The notes beneath the pieces were generated by a model. It had not been told where the DNA came from. It did not search any database and saw only the letters and a list, made by a program, of their open reading frames with translations. From contig CM054058.1 of the NCBI GenBank assembly GCA_028641055.1, positions 239,244,187 through 239,308,186 on the forward strand: a stretch of DNA of 64,000 bases, read 5' to 3'. The stretch comes from Alopecurus myosuroides. Lineage: Eukaryota > Streptophyta > Magnoliopsida > Poales > Poaceae. Of this stretch, positions 36,928-46,937 are shown piece after piece. The translations under genes were made by a program, and so were the position numbers. The number at the start of each line of letters is the position of its first letter. The first letter of the stretch is position 1.

Positions 36928-37670
36928 TTCTATCAAGATGAATTTGTGGCGTCGTTGCCGAGGATTTCAAGGTCATCATAATCAAGAAGTCCCTCGGCAG
37001 CAGCTGAATTTCTCGCGACGTTGCCGTGAACTTCAAACTTTCAACTAGGCGAGTTACACACACACACTCTCTCTCTCTCTCTTATTTTGTTCTTGCTTAT
37101 ATACGGGGGTACTTGCATGGGTTAGGAGCACAAACTTAATATTTATTTTATCTTCATGCTTGTGTTCCTATTTGAACTATCGTATTTGGTTTATATTGAG
37201 CAATATATCGTATACATGTGGTAAGACATGGTGAACCTCCTATGTTGACTATGTGGTTGTGATAGTGATCTATTTGATGTCTTAATTTTGTGCAAGTTAT
37301 GCTTTATATTTATTATCTATTAACATGCACAGTTTGTAAAATCTAGGGGGAGTTTTCTTTTATCTTAGTGTGTATGCATTTTGAATTTAAAAAACACCAA
37401 ACAATGAATTCTCCTAGGAGGGAGCTCGTCTATATTTTATAGGTCAAATTTATTGTGTTTCTGCAAAACTCCAAAAAGGGGATATTTAAAGAGAATTTTT
37501 CTCCTTAAGTGTTTTCTAGTTAATGACAACATAATTTATCCGAGTAATTATGTGTCTAAGATTTCTAGGTGTATACTTGATGACACGGTGTGGTTTGATA
37601 CTCCCTCAATTTGCTAAAGGAAGAGATGGTGTTTCAAAAGCCTTTTCATCAATCCTTTTGTATTAGAAAT
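36928..37670. other. Degenerate retroelement-like non-coding DNA
   Basis: Near the left edge TTTGTGGCGTCGTTGCCGAG resembles a Gypsy primer-binding region with changes. An (AC)n(TC)n microsatellite is at 37056-37082. No frame and no second LTR could be linked to it, so it is left unassigned. Confidence 0.35.
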
Positions 37671-37926
37671 TGATACGTGTCAAACATATCTATAAATTTT
37701 GCTTGTTCCATGCTACTTTTATATTACTGCTACATGTTTTCACTTTAATGAAATATCATTTTATGGCATTTTTCTGCACGAACCTATTGAAAATTTTTCC
37801 AATGTCAGTTTATGTTTTTTGCCCGTTTTTGGTTTCAGAAAAGTTTGGTTCGTTTCGGATTCCTCTCTCTCCTCAAAAGTATGTCCATCAAAGGGGCACC
37901 ACCATCACATACAGGTGCATGTAATT
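37671..37926 (+). repeat. Truncated Athila-type LTR start
   Basis: Opens TGATACGTGTCAAACATATC and keeps the TGTTCCATGCTACTTTTATA and TTTCAGAAAAGTTTGGTTCG landmarks of the LTR class, then stops at about 37926 where PIF/Harbinger-related sequence begins. Confidence 0.6.
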
Positions 37927-37927
37927 T

Positions 37928-39190
37928 CACTTGTCGGATTTCTCTCTGTCCTCCTCTTCTTCTTCTCCTCCCTCCTCTTGATCTGTCGTCGTCCTTGCCG
38001 CTCTTGCCACTGTGTTGTGCCTTCTTTCAGCCTAGAAGTAGACCTTCTGATCGGGGCTCATGTTGACCGTGTTGGTGACCATAATAGAGCGCTCTTAGGC
38101 CTTTTCCATGGCCTTCGCATAGCAATTCGCCAAAGCAAGAAAGGTGTTCTACCTTTCTTGGATATCGGTGTGCATCTTCATTTTGTTCGTCGCGGACGTT
38201 GCAACCTCCTTCACGTACACGACCATCGCCTCTTCGACGGAGCGAGCCGATGCCGTATTATTCCCCGCTTCTGCCTTCTTGTTCCCAATAGGACGTCCGA
38301 CGCTCATTCCCAAAATCTTGGTTTCATCGACCTCATCCCCCTCCTTCCCTTGTCGTTCAAAGTGAGCCGCCAACTCTTCCACTTTGGGCATTCTTGAATC
38401 TTGCTCCAAACATGCATCTCTTTGAAGGGTTTCTTGCCATCCATGTTTAACTCAACGTACCGGACGTGAGCATCCCTCATCTACACATAATGGCCAATAT
38501 CAAATAAGTATGCCTAGTAGACAAAAGGGCACATGTAAAATATGTACGGGGTCCTCACCTTCGGTGTGGCCGGTATCATCATGGATCAAGACCTCCTCGC
38601 CCCTACCGGCGTCCCTATAGTCGCTGCCAACGCGGATAATGTCATTCATACCTCCGAGGCCACCTCCTATCAACAATAGGCGGTCAACACAATTCACAAA
38701 ACAAGATTTACCTTGCCAGCGGGCCTTTATCGGTTCATAAACACAATTCACCTGGTCGGCTGTGATAAATGCACACAATCGCCGGCCATGATGAATGCAA
38801 ACATGCACACAATTGCCTGCCACAATGAATGCAAACATGCACAAAATACCGACCACAATGAATGCAAACATGCAATTTTGCGGCCACAATGAATGCAAAC
38901 ATCCACAATACACGCATCTTGCCCATCATGTTGGTGTCGCATTGACCGAAGAGCTGGCGCCGAAAAGTCGCCGAGTCGCCACCTGTGGATACAGTGTGAC
39001 GCAGCGCTGGTGACTCGAAGAGGGCCTCCTTGTTCAGGTCGGTGCCAGCTGGGTGCACCGGATCTTCAGGCGAGATGGAGAAACGAGACTGTCGTGTGGT
39101 CGGCACCATGCTTGGGTTGCCGTAGTAGCGCAGGGAAGACGGCGACGAACTCCTGTATTGGGTGGAAGAAGTGGCACTTTGGCTCAAGGC
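37928..39190 (-). pseudogene. el6: degenerate PIF/Harbinger ORF1 region
   Basis: Same family as the ORF1 at 62707-64000. On minus the N-terminal exon reads TDLNKEALFESPALRHTVST (el5: IDLNKALFESPTLRRSG), the middle exon only its first part (GGMNDIIRVGSDYRDAG), and the C-terminal exon KKPFKEMHVWSKIQECPKW then VGRPIGNKKAEAGNN. The Myb/SANT core present in el5 is deleted. ORF1 proteins of PIF/Harbinger elements bind DNA and help import the transposase. No TIR or target duplication was found at either edge, so this is a fragment. A minisatellite occupies its first intron. Confidence 0.62.
38761..38915. repeat. Minisatellite, ~35-40 bp unit, 4-5 imperfect copies
   Basis: Repeats of CACAATGAATGCAAACATGC with variable spacers, in the position of the first ORF1 intron. 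It produces spurious CIHCGR-type repeats when translated. Confidence 0.75.
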
Positions 39191-40132
39191 GAGCAGTACG
39201 TCGGTGGTCGCCGCTTGGTCATTCGACGCCTTATCATTCGCTCGTACTCGTCGTGTTTGTCGAACGAAAGTCTCGAGGGTGCGCAGCTGTGCCTGGGTCA
39301 GGGACCACCGGCAGATCCACCTGTTCCCACTTCATCGGCTTCTTCCTCAGCGGCACAGTCGACGTTGTCGGCTTGTGAGGATGCGGGAGACCGAGTTTGC
39401 TTAGCGGTATGGTCGAGGAAGGCGAGGAGACGGCAGTGGCGATGACAGGTTGTAAAATGGAGGAAAGATTTGCCTTTCGGGTATTCCGTGCGGCAATATA
39501 GAGGGATGTAGAATCGGGTGCGCAACTTTGTGTGAATAACAAGGGGCCCCATCTGTCGAATAGGTTGCCCGGACAATGCTCGGGGCCGAGCAAGCCCCCA
39601 AATCTAGCGTGTCTTCTCGGGGTGTCGGACCTTTTCTTTTTTGACTCGGGCCGAACACTTGGAGCACCATTGTGAGAATTTTTCCAGCCTGGGCGCCAAT
39701 TGGCCGTTTGGGTACCAATGGTCTCTTAATTTTTTTAATGCTAAGAAACGTTACATTTGTGGGCTTAGTGTTTTGGCAGCAACGGAGCATATGCTCCCAG
39801 TTTCTAAAATTCACATATGCTCCTAGTTTTTAAAATGTATATTTAAAGTGCCAATAAATTGTAACAAAAATTTTGTGTAGTCCATGTTCTATATGCTCTC
39901 AAAATCGTTTGACAAGAAACCGATATTCTTTTTGCATCAGGTGCAAAAAAGACTAAAAAAAAAATCAATGCTTAAAATGTTTTTATGAGAATTTTTTTTA
40001 CGCAGATCATAAAAAATATAAGTTTTCCACGCAACTGGATGTTGTTGTATGCAATATCGAGTTATACATGCTAAATTTTTATTTTTAACATTTTAAAATG
40101 TTATTTTCTGGTGACAGGAATCGAGGATCCCA
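39191..40132. other. Unassigned sequence, GC-rich then AT-rich
   Basis: 39191-39680 is GC-rich and may be the 5' flank of the ORF1 region. 39680-40132 is AT-rich with A runs. I found no frame or terminal repeat that I trust. Confidence 0.3.
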
Positions 40133-40141
40133 GACAATGCC

Positions 40142-40744
40142 GTGAAAATTAACAAAAATAACCTTGAAATTAATCTTCAGCACAAAATAAACCTATTTGT
40201 AATCTATTTCAAAAAATAACCCTTTTGTGTGGCGCCCGCAACTGGGGTGCCACGTTATGCAGTGTGACTCCCTACATGGGGGTGCCACACTTTCGTCCAG
40301 CGTGGCAGCGTGGGACCCGCGCTTGTAAGTGTGGCGCCGGCTACCGGGGAGTTACACTCTGAAGCGTGACTCCGTTATACAGGGTGCCACACCCTGGGAG
40401 TGAAACCGCTCTGTTTGGTTGCTCTCGGGTAGAAAGTTTTTAAGCGTGACACCCCAGTCTAGGGTGCCACACCCTGAAGTGTGGCTCCATTGCTCAGGGT
40501 GCCACACGGTGAAATTGTAACCGTTTTGCCGTTGCGAGTGAAACAATCTCAGAAGAACTAAAATTCAGAGTGTAGTAATTCAGTAAAAAGAATATCATAG
40601 GAATACAATTCACAACATTAGATTGTAAGGTTCGCATAAATCTCAAAGTTCACGACATTACAGAGTTCGCAATAATGGCACAAATTTAAAGTCATTACAA
40701 AGTTCGCAACAATGTCACAAATTAAAAGTTATGACAAAGTTCAA
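40142..40744 (+). repeat. MULE1 left terminal inverted repeat
   Basis: About 600 bp. Homology to the right TIR runs from the terminus to AAGTTCAAGC at 40744, with scattered substitutions. The outer 400 bp are built of alternating GTGACTCC and GGGTGCCACAC subrepeats in both orientations. Confidence 0.88.
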
Positions 40745-41300
40745 GCACATGAATGAGATTGACACTCCCATGGAGGATCCACTCAAGTGTTGGTGCCAAG
40801 ACATTTGCAAGGCCAAGCAATCCGATGATTGGGATGACACAAGAGGAAGAAAGTTTTGGTTGTCTCCCAACTATGCTTGGGATAAGGAAGAACGGAAATC
40901 TACCTATGACCGTCTCAAGGTATGTATCCTTTGTATCCATGGTTGCCCGGGAGATTTTTGTAGATGGTTAATGATTATAGTCTCTTTGTAGTCGTCACCG
41001 CCCCTTTGCAGCTACTTCGAATGGATAGACCTATTTCAATGTAGCTACTACAAGAATAAGGTCGATAGGAACGAGGCAAGGATAAAACGCCGTTTGGAGG
41101 AGCACCGCCTAGACGAAGAGAGGAAAAAGAAGATAAATGAACGTATGGAGACGGAACATTTGGAGAAAGAGAAGAAGAAGCGTGAAGATAAGAGGGCTCG
41201 TGAGGAGGAGCGGGGAAGAAAGCGTGAGCTAGCTCGCCGTGCGCAAGAGAAGCATGAAGCGGGCAACCGAAAGGGCAAGTATCTACGTTGGACTGTATAG
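40731..41300 (+). CDS. GRF-type zinc-finger protein encoded in MULE1 (two exons, 165 aa)
   Basis: Exon 1 40731-40919, intron 40920-40991 (GTATGT...TTGTAG), exon 2 40992-41300; phase 0 junction. The N-terminus forms a GRF zinc finger: KCWCQDICKAK supplies C-x-C, then GRKFWLSPNY, and after the splice PLCSYFEWIDL supplies the last Cys and the F-x-W signature. The fourth ligand, usually Cys after FW, appears to be replaced (FWLSPN). From residue 85 on it is a Lys/Arg/Glu-rich coiled coil (EEHRLDEERKKKINERME, RKRELARRAQEK) ending KGKYLRWTV. Similar small GRF-plus-coiled-coil proteins are annotated widely in grasses. GRF fingers bind single-stranded nucleic acid in other proteins; the role here is unknown. 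The ATG lies in the inner end of the TIR; a Met at 40749 is an alternative. Confidence 0.72.
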
Positions 41301-41334
41301 AGTCTCTAACATTGATGTCGTCATGGACATTGGC

Positions 41335-41901
41335 TATCTCGTGAACTTCGCTTGAACTTTGTCATGACTTTAAATTTATGCCATTGTTGCGAACTTTATA
41401 CTGTCGTGAACTTTGAGATTTATGCGAACCTTGCAATCTAATGTTGTGAATTGTATTCCTATGATATTCTTTTTACTGAATTACTACTCTCTGAATTTTT
41501 GACCTTCTAAGATTGTTTCACTCGCAATGGCCAAAACGGTTACAATTTCACCGTGTGGCACCCTGAGCAATGGAGCCACACTTCAGAGTGTGGCACCCTA
41601 GACTGGGGTGTCACACTTAAAAACTTTCTACACGAGAGCAACCAAACGGAGTGGTTTTACTCCCAGGGTGTGGCACCATGTATAACGGAGTCACGCTTCA
41701 GAGTGTAACTCCCCGGTAGCCGACGCCACACTTACAAGCGCGGGTCCCATGTTGCCACGCTGGCCGAAAGTGTGGCACCTCCATGTGGGGAGTCACACTG
41801 CATAACGTGGCACCCCCGTTACGGGCGCCACACAAAAGGGTTATTTTTTAAAATAGATTATAAATAGGTTTATTTTGTGTTGAAGATTGATTTCAAGGTT
41901 A
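41335..41901 (-). repeat. MULE1 right terminal inverted repeat, inner part
   Basis: Inverted copy of 40142-40744. It is cut at A41901 by the Helitron, and its last 17 bases (46912-46928) lie beyond the Helitron. Confidence 0.88.
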
Positions 41902-41927
41902 CTAGTTGAATGCCCGTGCGCTGCTAC

Positions 41928-42112
41928 GGGTACTCAAATTTCTTCCATTCGTCAGTGAGTTAGTACATACCTCTTCGTCACTTGAATGAGAAACTTTTTA
42001 CTTTCTCATGGACACACATGGGTACTCAAATTTCTTCCATTCGTCAGTGAGTTAGTACATACCTCTTCGTCACCTGAATGAAATACTTTTTTACTTTCTC
42101 ATGGACACACAT
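41928..42112. repeat. 92-bp tandem duplication near the Helitron 3' end
   Basis: GGGTACTCAAATTTCTTCC starts at 41928 and again at 42020. The two units are about 95% identical, with one indel in a T run. The first unit begins inside the hairpin arm (ACGGG). Confidence 0.88.
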
Positions 42113-42261
42113 CTCACGTTGTAATGTACCTAGCCATTTTTCCAAAATAATTTTCCAAGTTTTGAAGGCCCCAATGGAAGCACTATTTTCAACTCCTTTC
42201 TTTCTTGTAAGCAAATTGTGAGAGATGGAAGTTCAACTCATAAGGGCCCTTTCCGTGCATT

Positions 42262-42519
42262 TCATGCGCTCCACCCATGCGAAGAGCGCTCTCCTAGTCG
42301 GTATGAGGGGGGCCATGCCAGAGCATAGGCAGCCAGCGTATTACAATGAGCTGAGGCCCGTGGATGCAAGAAAAATATAGATAGGTCAAAGTCGGTAAGT
42401 AGTTGAACCACAACCATGAGCCACACCGTGTAGCGAAGGAAACCTTGTACGGCAAAGCGGGACCTCAAGGTGGCGGCAAGTTCATGAAGATGGCCTCTTG
42501 CGGCTTTAGCTAGGATCAA
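42262..42519 (-). other. Unidentified open frame in the Helitron (85 codons)
   Basis: Begins near ILAKAARGHLHELAATLRSR with a hydrophobic stretch YTVWLMVVVQLL. Orientation equals that of the Helitron. I do not recognise it; it may be a captured fragment or chance. Confidence 0.25.
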
Positions 42520-42767
42520 CTTGTTTTAATTAGGGATTTGAGAGCTAGAGCATTTCGAGCCCTAAAAAACATTCTAACACTGGATTTAAACCAACCCATA
42601 AAAAAATATACATATTTTATTATCTTTTTTCTTTTCTTTTGTGATAACCCTCTATACATTCAAATATAAATCCAGATAACTTTGATATAAAATAACTTTA
42701 TTATGTCAAATAACTTTACAAGTCACAGACAAACAAAAGAAAAATGAGGAGGTAGAAAAAAGGCAAA

Positions 42768-42998
42768 TCACGCATAGAAACAGAATCGCAGTATCTTTAC
42801 TTCCTTAGCAATCAAGCTTGCACTCGGGATCACAATATAAGCTACCACTAAAGCATTTGATAGGAAACTTGGAGGGGCAGATATGAAGTCTATCAAATGG
42901 TAGCGTGATGAAGACGTGTCATGACGACATAGTGCAAAATACTTCATCTCCTTGACATCCTCGTATATGTAATGGGCAGACAACCCCCTCGGCACCAA
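42768..42998 (-). other. Unidentified open frame in the Helitron (76 codons)
   Basis: Contains AHYIYEDVKEMKYFALCRHD and a hydrophobic NALVVAYIVIPSASLIA. No homologue recognised. The sequence is less repetitive than its surroundings, so a captured exon is possible. Confidence 0.25.
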
Positions 42999-43071
42999 GC
43001 TAAGGAAAGTAGCCTGATTTGTACGGACAATGGAAGGGATGAACTCCGGAGTTTCCCGTCTCGCAGACGGT

Positions 43072-43240
43072 CAGTGGCGGAGCTAGAGGAGGTAGCACCA
43101 GGGTGCCTACCGGTGCACCAAGAAGAAAAAAAATCATCTTTTAGGGGTGCATCTATGGTGAAAATTTGCTATTTTACCAAGAAATTATTTGCTACCCGGT
43201 GCCCTGTGCACCCTCTTGGCTACATGTAGCTCCGCCACTG
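43072..43240. mobile_element. Small MITE with CAGTGGCGGAGC termini
   Basis: 169 bp. Left end CAGTGGCGGAGCTA, right end TAGCTCCGCCACTG: a 14-bp inverted repeat, with internal inverted similarity (GGTGCCTACCGGTGCACC versus GGTGCCCTGTGCACC). The TIR suggests a hAT-type MITE, but I found no 8-bp target duplication. Confidence 0.6.
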
Positions 43241-44480
43241 CCTACACATGCTATATGTATCGAAAAAAACATGGCAAAGTCCGAAACAATACGGGATTTG
43301 GTTTCAATACCAAGATTCATGATCCTGGACTCATGATTCGTACAGGAAATATAGTGTTAAGTTTTTAGTGTATAAAACTGATGTTGGCAAGTGCTACATT
43401 CAACAAAGATGCTTCCTGGTATGATTTTTAACCACATAGTACTTCCACAGATCATAGTACCAAATTACTCACTGAGAGGCCTATGGCATAATTCCAACCC
43501 AAATTGGACCTGGTTCCAACACGATTTGTTAAAATATGCTGAATCGACACGGTCGAATAGAGGCAACTGCGGAAAACTCGTACCTGAAGTTGCCTATCCT
43601 AAACAAATCCTCTTAGAGACCTATATTTACATATTACCCCCAACCAGCATGAATCCAAGATTTCAACCAACCAAATCTCCGACGAAAGAAGAAAAGACAG
43701 GTTGAGAGAAAGATTATGTACCTAAGTACAGAACAGTCGGTATGTGTCGCTGTTTTCGGGATCATGTACCACTCGCGGATCAACAAAAGAACCAAGGAAA
43801 ATAACTGAACAGACTTTAATTTCCAAATGATTTTCATATACTTTCTGTCGATTTGGCCTTGCTGGCATGGTCCGCCAGCTCGTCGTTGCGACTGCAATCT
43901 GTACACATCAAAGCACAACAAATCCATAGGAAAACAATATACCACACATTATATCCGAACTAACAAGGGAATGATGCGGAGGGTTACTCCTAGATTGGCC
44001 CGATCTTCACGAATCGACGGAGAACACGAAGAACACGAAGAACTCGATGAACACACGAGGGGGAAACGAGGGGGAAATCGAGGGCAACGCAAACAAACAC
44101 AAGGATAACTAGTAAGAACCGAAGAACCCCAAATCTTCCGTCAACTAACCCCGAGGGCCGCCTACGGAACGATCGATTCAACTGAGCTCACCTTGATTGC
44201 AACCGCTTTACACCCGTAGCCGGTCCACTACGCCAATAGAACCTCAAGATAATCGAGAGGAAGATTGGTCAAGTACTTGATAGAAACCCAAAGGGAGAGA
44301 TCAAGTATTTGGATGTGCCTTGATACAATCCTCGATGATGTCGGAGGGATGGTTCCTCAAAGAGGGATACAAGAGAGATGAGCTCCAAATGTTCTAAATT
44401 CAACTCTAACCCTAGATCTGAGATTGGGGGTGACTATATATAGTCTAGTGCCAAAGGGGGTAGGTGGGAGGATAAGAAAC
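43241..44480. other. Helitron interior, probable degraded LTR-element sequence
   Basis: No trusted frame. 44130-44420, read on minus, resembles the start of an LTR or leader next to the Gypsy tail, but no second LTR was found. Confidence 0.3.
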
Positions 44481-45114
44481 AAGGCCTCAAGGCCCGCAAG
44501 TGTCTCGCAGTCCGCACAGTAGCGGAGGCTCCGGTGGTTTCCACCGGAGGTTCCGGTGGATGGAGCGGAGGCTCCGGTGGGGTCCGGTGGTGGCTCCGTG
44601 GTCACCCACCCGATGGGGTTCCGCGCGAAGGCAGCACCGGAGGCTCCGGTGGCGAGTCGTGGAGCGGAGGCTCCGGTGGGATCCCCGGAGGTTCCGCCTG
44701 GGTTCCGGTGGTGGATCCGGTGGTAGCTCCGCCACTTTCCTCCCGAAGGGCTTTTGGGCGGAGGCCACACCGGAGGTTCCGGTGGTGAGCGGGGAGCGGA
44801 GGCTCCGGTGGGAACACCGGAGGTTCCGCCGCCTGGAGCTTCCCGGCTTCGTCTCCTTGTGCTGGTCTTGCTCGTTCGCCTTCCGCGTCTTCTTGGGCAC
44901 CCTTGGTGGACTTGAACCTGAGCACACACAGTGTTGCGCCATGAGGTAGCGCACCATTCTCCACATGATCGAAAGCATAGGATGAGAGGAGCGAGTTCAC
45001 CTTATCTTTGATGGCCTTTGCGCGTGATCTTGTCATCGGTGCACTCGGTGGAGTTGGGTGGGCTACATCAGGGAATGCCAAGCATAAACATACATCTTGA
45101 AGATTTATATGCAT
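44480..45114 (-). pseudogene. Gypsy polyprotein C-terminal tail carried in the Helitron
   Basis: On minus the frame reads PMTRSRAKAIKDKVNSLLSS, then ENGALPHGATLCVLRF, a pattern I recall from the last residues of grass Gypsy gag-pol polyproteins. It then runs into Pro-rich repeats of PPEPPV type. Those are encoded by a minisatellite with core CCGGAGGYTCCGGTGG (about 8 copies, 44523-44835). No RT or integrase is attached, so only the 3' end was kept. Confidence 0.5.
44523..44835. repeat. GC-rich minisatellite, core CCGGAGGYTCCGGTGG
   Basis: About eight dispersed copies of the 16-bp core with spacers. It reads as Gly/Ser-rich on plus and PPEPP on minus. Confidence 0.8.
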
Positions 45115-46137
45115 AGATATGTTGCTAAATAAGTATGCTTTTCCATAGTATTAAAGTAAATCATTTTGAATAAAGATCGTTCCAATTCAAACATATAGTA
45201 GAGATTGAGTGTATCCTTGCACCAACCGCATCACAGCCAACATCAACATCTTCATGCCATTTAACCCTCCTAGTAAGACAATCAACATGCATGGAGAATA
45301 CTCATGGTGAAAGCCACGGTGACCACATGACGTTGAGACACTTCTGCTCCAAGAAAATAAGTAGTAGTCGGTATGCAGGAAATGTGAGGAAATATATGTA
45401 CTAAAACAATAGAAAATTAATGGAAAAGTCCCTACGCTGATTCTCACAACCAGCTGAAGGTGGCCATCCAAACTGAGATACGTTTTGTGGATGCAGCAAC
45501 CACGCCTGGATTATCCAGGAGCTCGTCCTCCACCAGGTTGGCTATGAAGATGCGCTACCCAGGATCTTGTAAGATGCACATCGGAGTGGACTACCCGGAA
45601 AATTGGGTGGAGGTCGTTGAACGCCAGGTGGAGTTGGATGCCGGTGGATGTCGGGCCGGAGGAAGAAATTGAGATAAACGAGTGGAGGCTAGCGGCATCT
45701 GAAGTTCGATGTCGGCATCACATCGGCGGTAAGCTGGAGGGCGAATCAATCTGGAGTCGGCGACACTCCTGGCAGTGGTAGGTCAGCACGAGGATCTACA
45801 TAGACATATCCATTCACAATACAATCAGTAAATTGCATTGGCAACTCAGTGCCAACGAATTGGCAACGCGTGACCAATCATATGGAGAAGAAGATATCAG
45901 AGACACGTACTCCTCAAGCCGATGTTGCTCGTGTGGCCGATGAAATTGAGATCGCACGTCAGCTTGGAGAAGACATGGTTCAGATCTGGAGCAGGAAATG
46001 TTAGATGCTAGTCTGGCCGATGAGGTTCAGAACTTGGGTGAGAAAATAGATCGACGGTACCATCCTGTGTCGGGGTTGTGTAGTCGAAGGTGGAGAGTTG
46101 ATGAACCAGTCCCAGTCGGACCGCCGTCCCCGGCGTG
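45115..46137. other. Helitron interior without assigned content
   Basis: 45460-45672 is open on plus (VAIQTEIRFVDAATTPG) but unidentified. The rest shows no frame or repeat I can name. Confidence 0.3.
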
Positions 46138-46680
46138 GCCCTAGAGGAGGAAGGCGGCGGCGTGGAGGGTGCTGGCTACCATGGTCAGCCCACGGTAGTT
46201 GACGATGTTGTCCCGCTCGACAATGCACACTGTCCCCATGGCGGCGATGACCGGGTGCACGGCAAGCCCCCTGCGGTCAAAGTCCGGCACCTCCGCATCC
46301 AGGTGCACGGCGTAGAGGTTCCTGGGTTTCTTCGGTGCAGGCACACGCAGTAGAGCGCGGAGGCTTCCTTCGTGGATCCGCAGATGATGTAGGCGACTCG
46401 GGGAAGAGATTCACTGGCGGCGGGTTGCAGGGTCGGGGCGGGGTTGCGCTCGACGAAGAGGACCCGGGAGGGCGAGGCAACGGGAAAGGCCAGAGACAAG
46501 GTGGACGAGCTCGGTGGCATCGATCTTGAGCGCTTGGTATCGTCGGCGGTATTGCTCCGTGACCAGGTAAAGAGGCGACAAACAATAAGGGCCGCATCTT
46601 TGGTACGGATTAAGCGGCCTACGGTTCTGTTTCTCCATAGGAAGGCGACGCCATAGGAGCTCAACCGGGTGGCAGCAGGG
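46138..46680 (-). pseudogene. Captured GT14 (GlcAT14-like beta-glucuronosyltransferase) exon fragment
   Basis: On minus, PRVAYIICGSTKEAS (about 46405-46360) corresponds to the PRFAYLISGS-type start of the GT14 catalytic domain. After a frame change, RNLYAVHLDAEVPDFDRR, then MGTVCIVERDNIVNYRGLTM and VASTLHAAAFLL follow, matching the VHLD...NLVTYRGPTMxAxTLHAxAxLL signature of the plant core-2/I-branching family that glucuronidates arabinogalactan proteins in the Golgi. A TAG follows at 46140. The upstream part is Pro/Ser-rich as in family stems. Only the first part of the catalytic domain is present, and it is frameshifted, so this is a Helitron-captured fragment near the Helitron 5' end. Confidence 0.7.
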
Positions 46681-46937
46681 AAGAATGAACCCTAGACGTG
46701 GCGGCTCCCAGGAACGAGCTTTGTTCGGGGAGAGGCATAGACGTGTGCCGGTGTGCGTTGTGTGGAGGGCCAGCGATTTCTTTCAGTGGGCTTGGCCCAT
46801 ATGCGGGCGGAGAGCGATCGTCTGGCTATGGGTGTCGACGAAGCGGACGACGTATCGCAATACGGGGCGAAGACGGAACACTTCGAATCTTTTAAGTAGT
46901 AGAGATAGAGATTTTTGTTAATTTTCACGACAATGCC

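Larger units (their letters stand above)
41902..46911 (-). mobile_element. Non-autonomous Helitron (5,010 bp) inside the MULE1 TIR
   Basis: On minus the element starts TCTCTATCTCTACTACTTAA (5' TC) and ends CATTCAACTAG (3' CTAG). A hairpin CCCGT-8 nt-ACGGG (41913-41930) lies 11 bp before the end. It sits exactly between host A and T, without target duplication. The interrupted TIR can be rejoined against its partner, which proves both ends. No Rep/helicase was found. Contents: a 92-bp tandem duplication beside the 3' hairpin, two unidentified minus-strand frames, a hAT-like MITE, a Gypsy polyprotein tail with a minisatellite, and a GT14 gene fragment near the 5' end. Confidence 0.93.
40133..46937 (+). 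mobile_element. Mutator-like element (MULE1) with ~600-bp TIRs and 9-bp TSD
   Basis: TSD GACAATGCC at 40133-40141 and 46929-46937. The element runs 40142-46928, or about 1.78 kb after removal of the Helitron at 41902-46911. The left TIR (40142-40744) matches the right TIR inverted (about 41335-41901 joined to 46912-46928). Both start GTGAAAATTAACAAAAAT and contain GGTGCCACAC/GTGTGGCACC subrepeats. Between them is one two-exon gene for a GRF-type zinc-finger protein and no transposase, so it is non-autonomous. Long TIRs with 9-bp TSD define the superfamily. Confidence 0.9.

Noticed and set aside
38739..38942. Cys/His-rich frame CIHCGR resembling zinc fingers
   Set aside because: Produced by the minisatellite in the ORF1 intron.
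40146..40540. Array of short direct and inverted GGTGCCACAC repeats resembling a CRISPR or satellite
   Set aside because: It is the subrepeat structure of the MULE1 TIR, mirrored in the other TIR, with irregular spacing.
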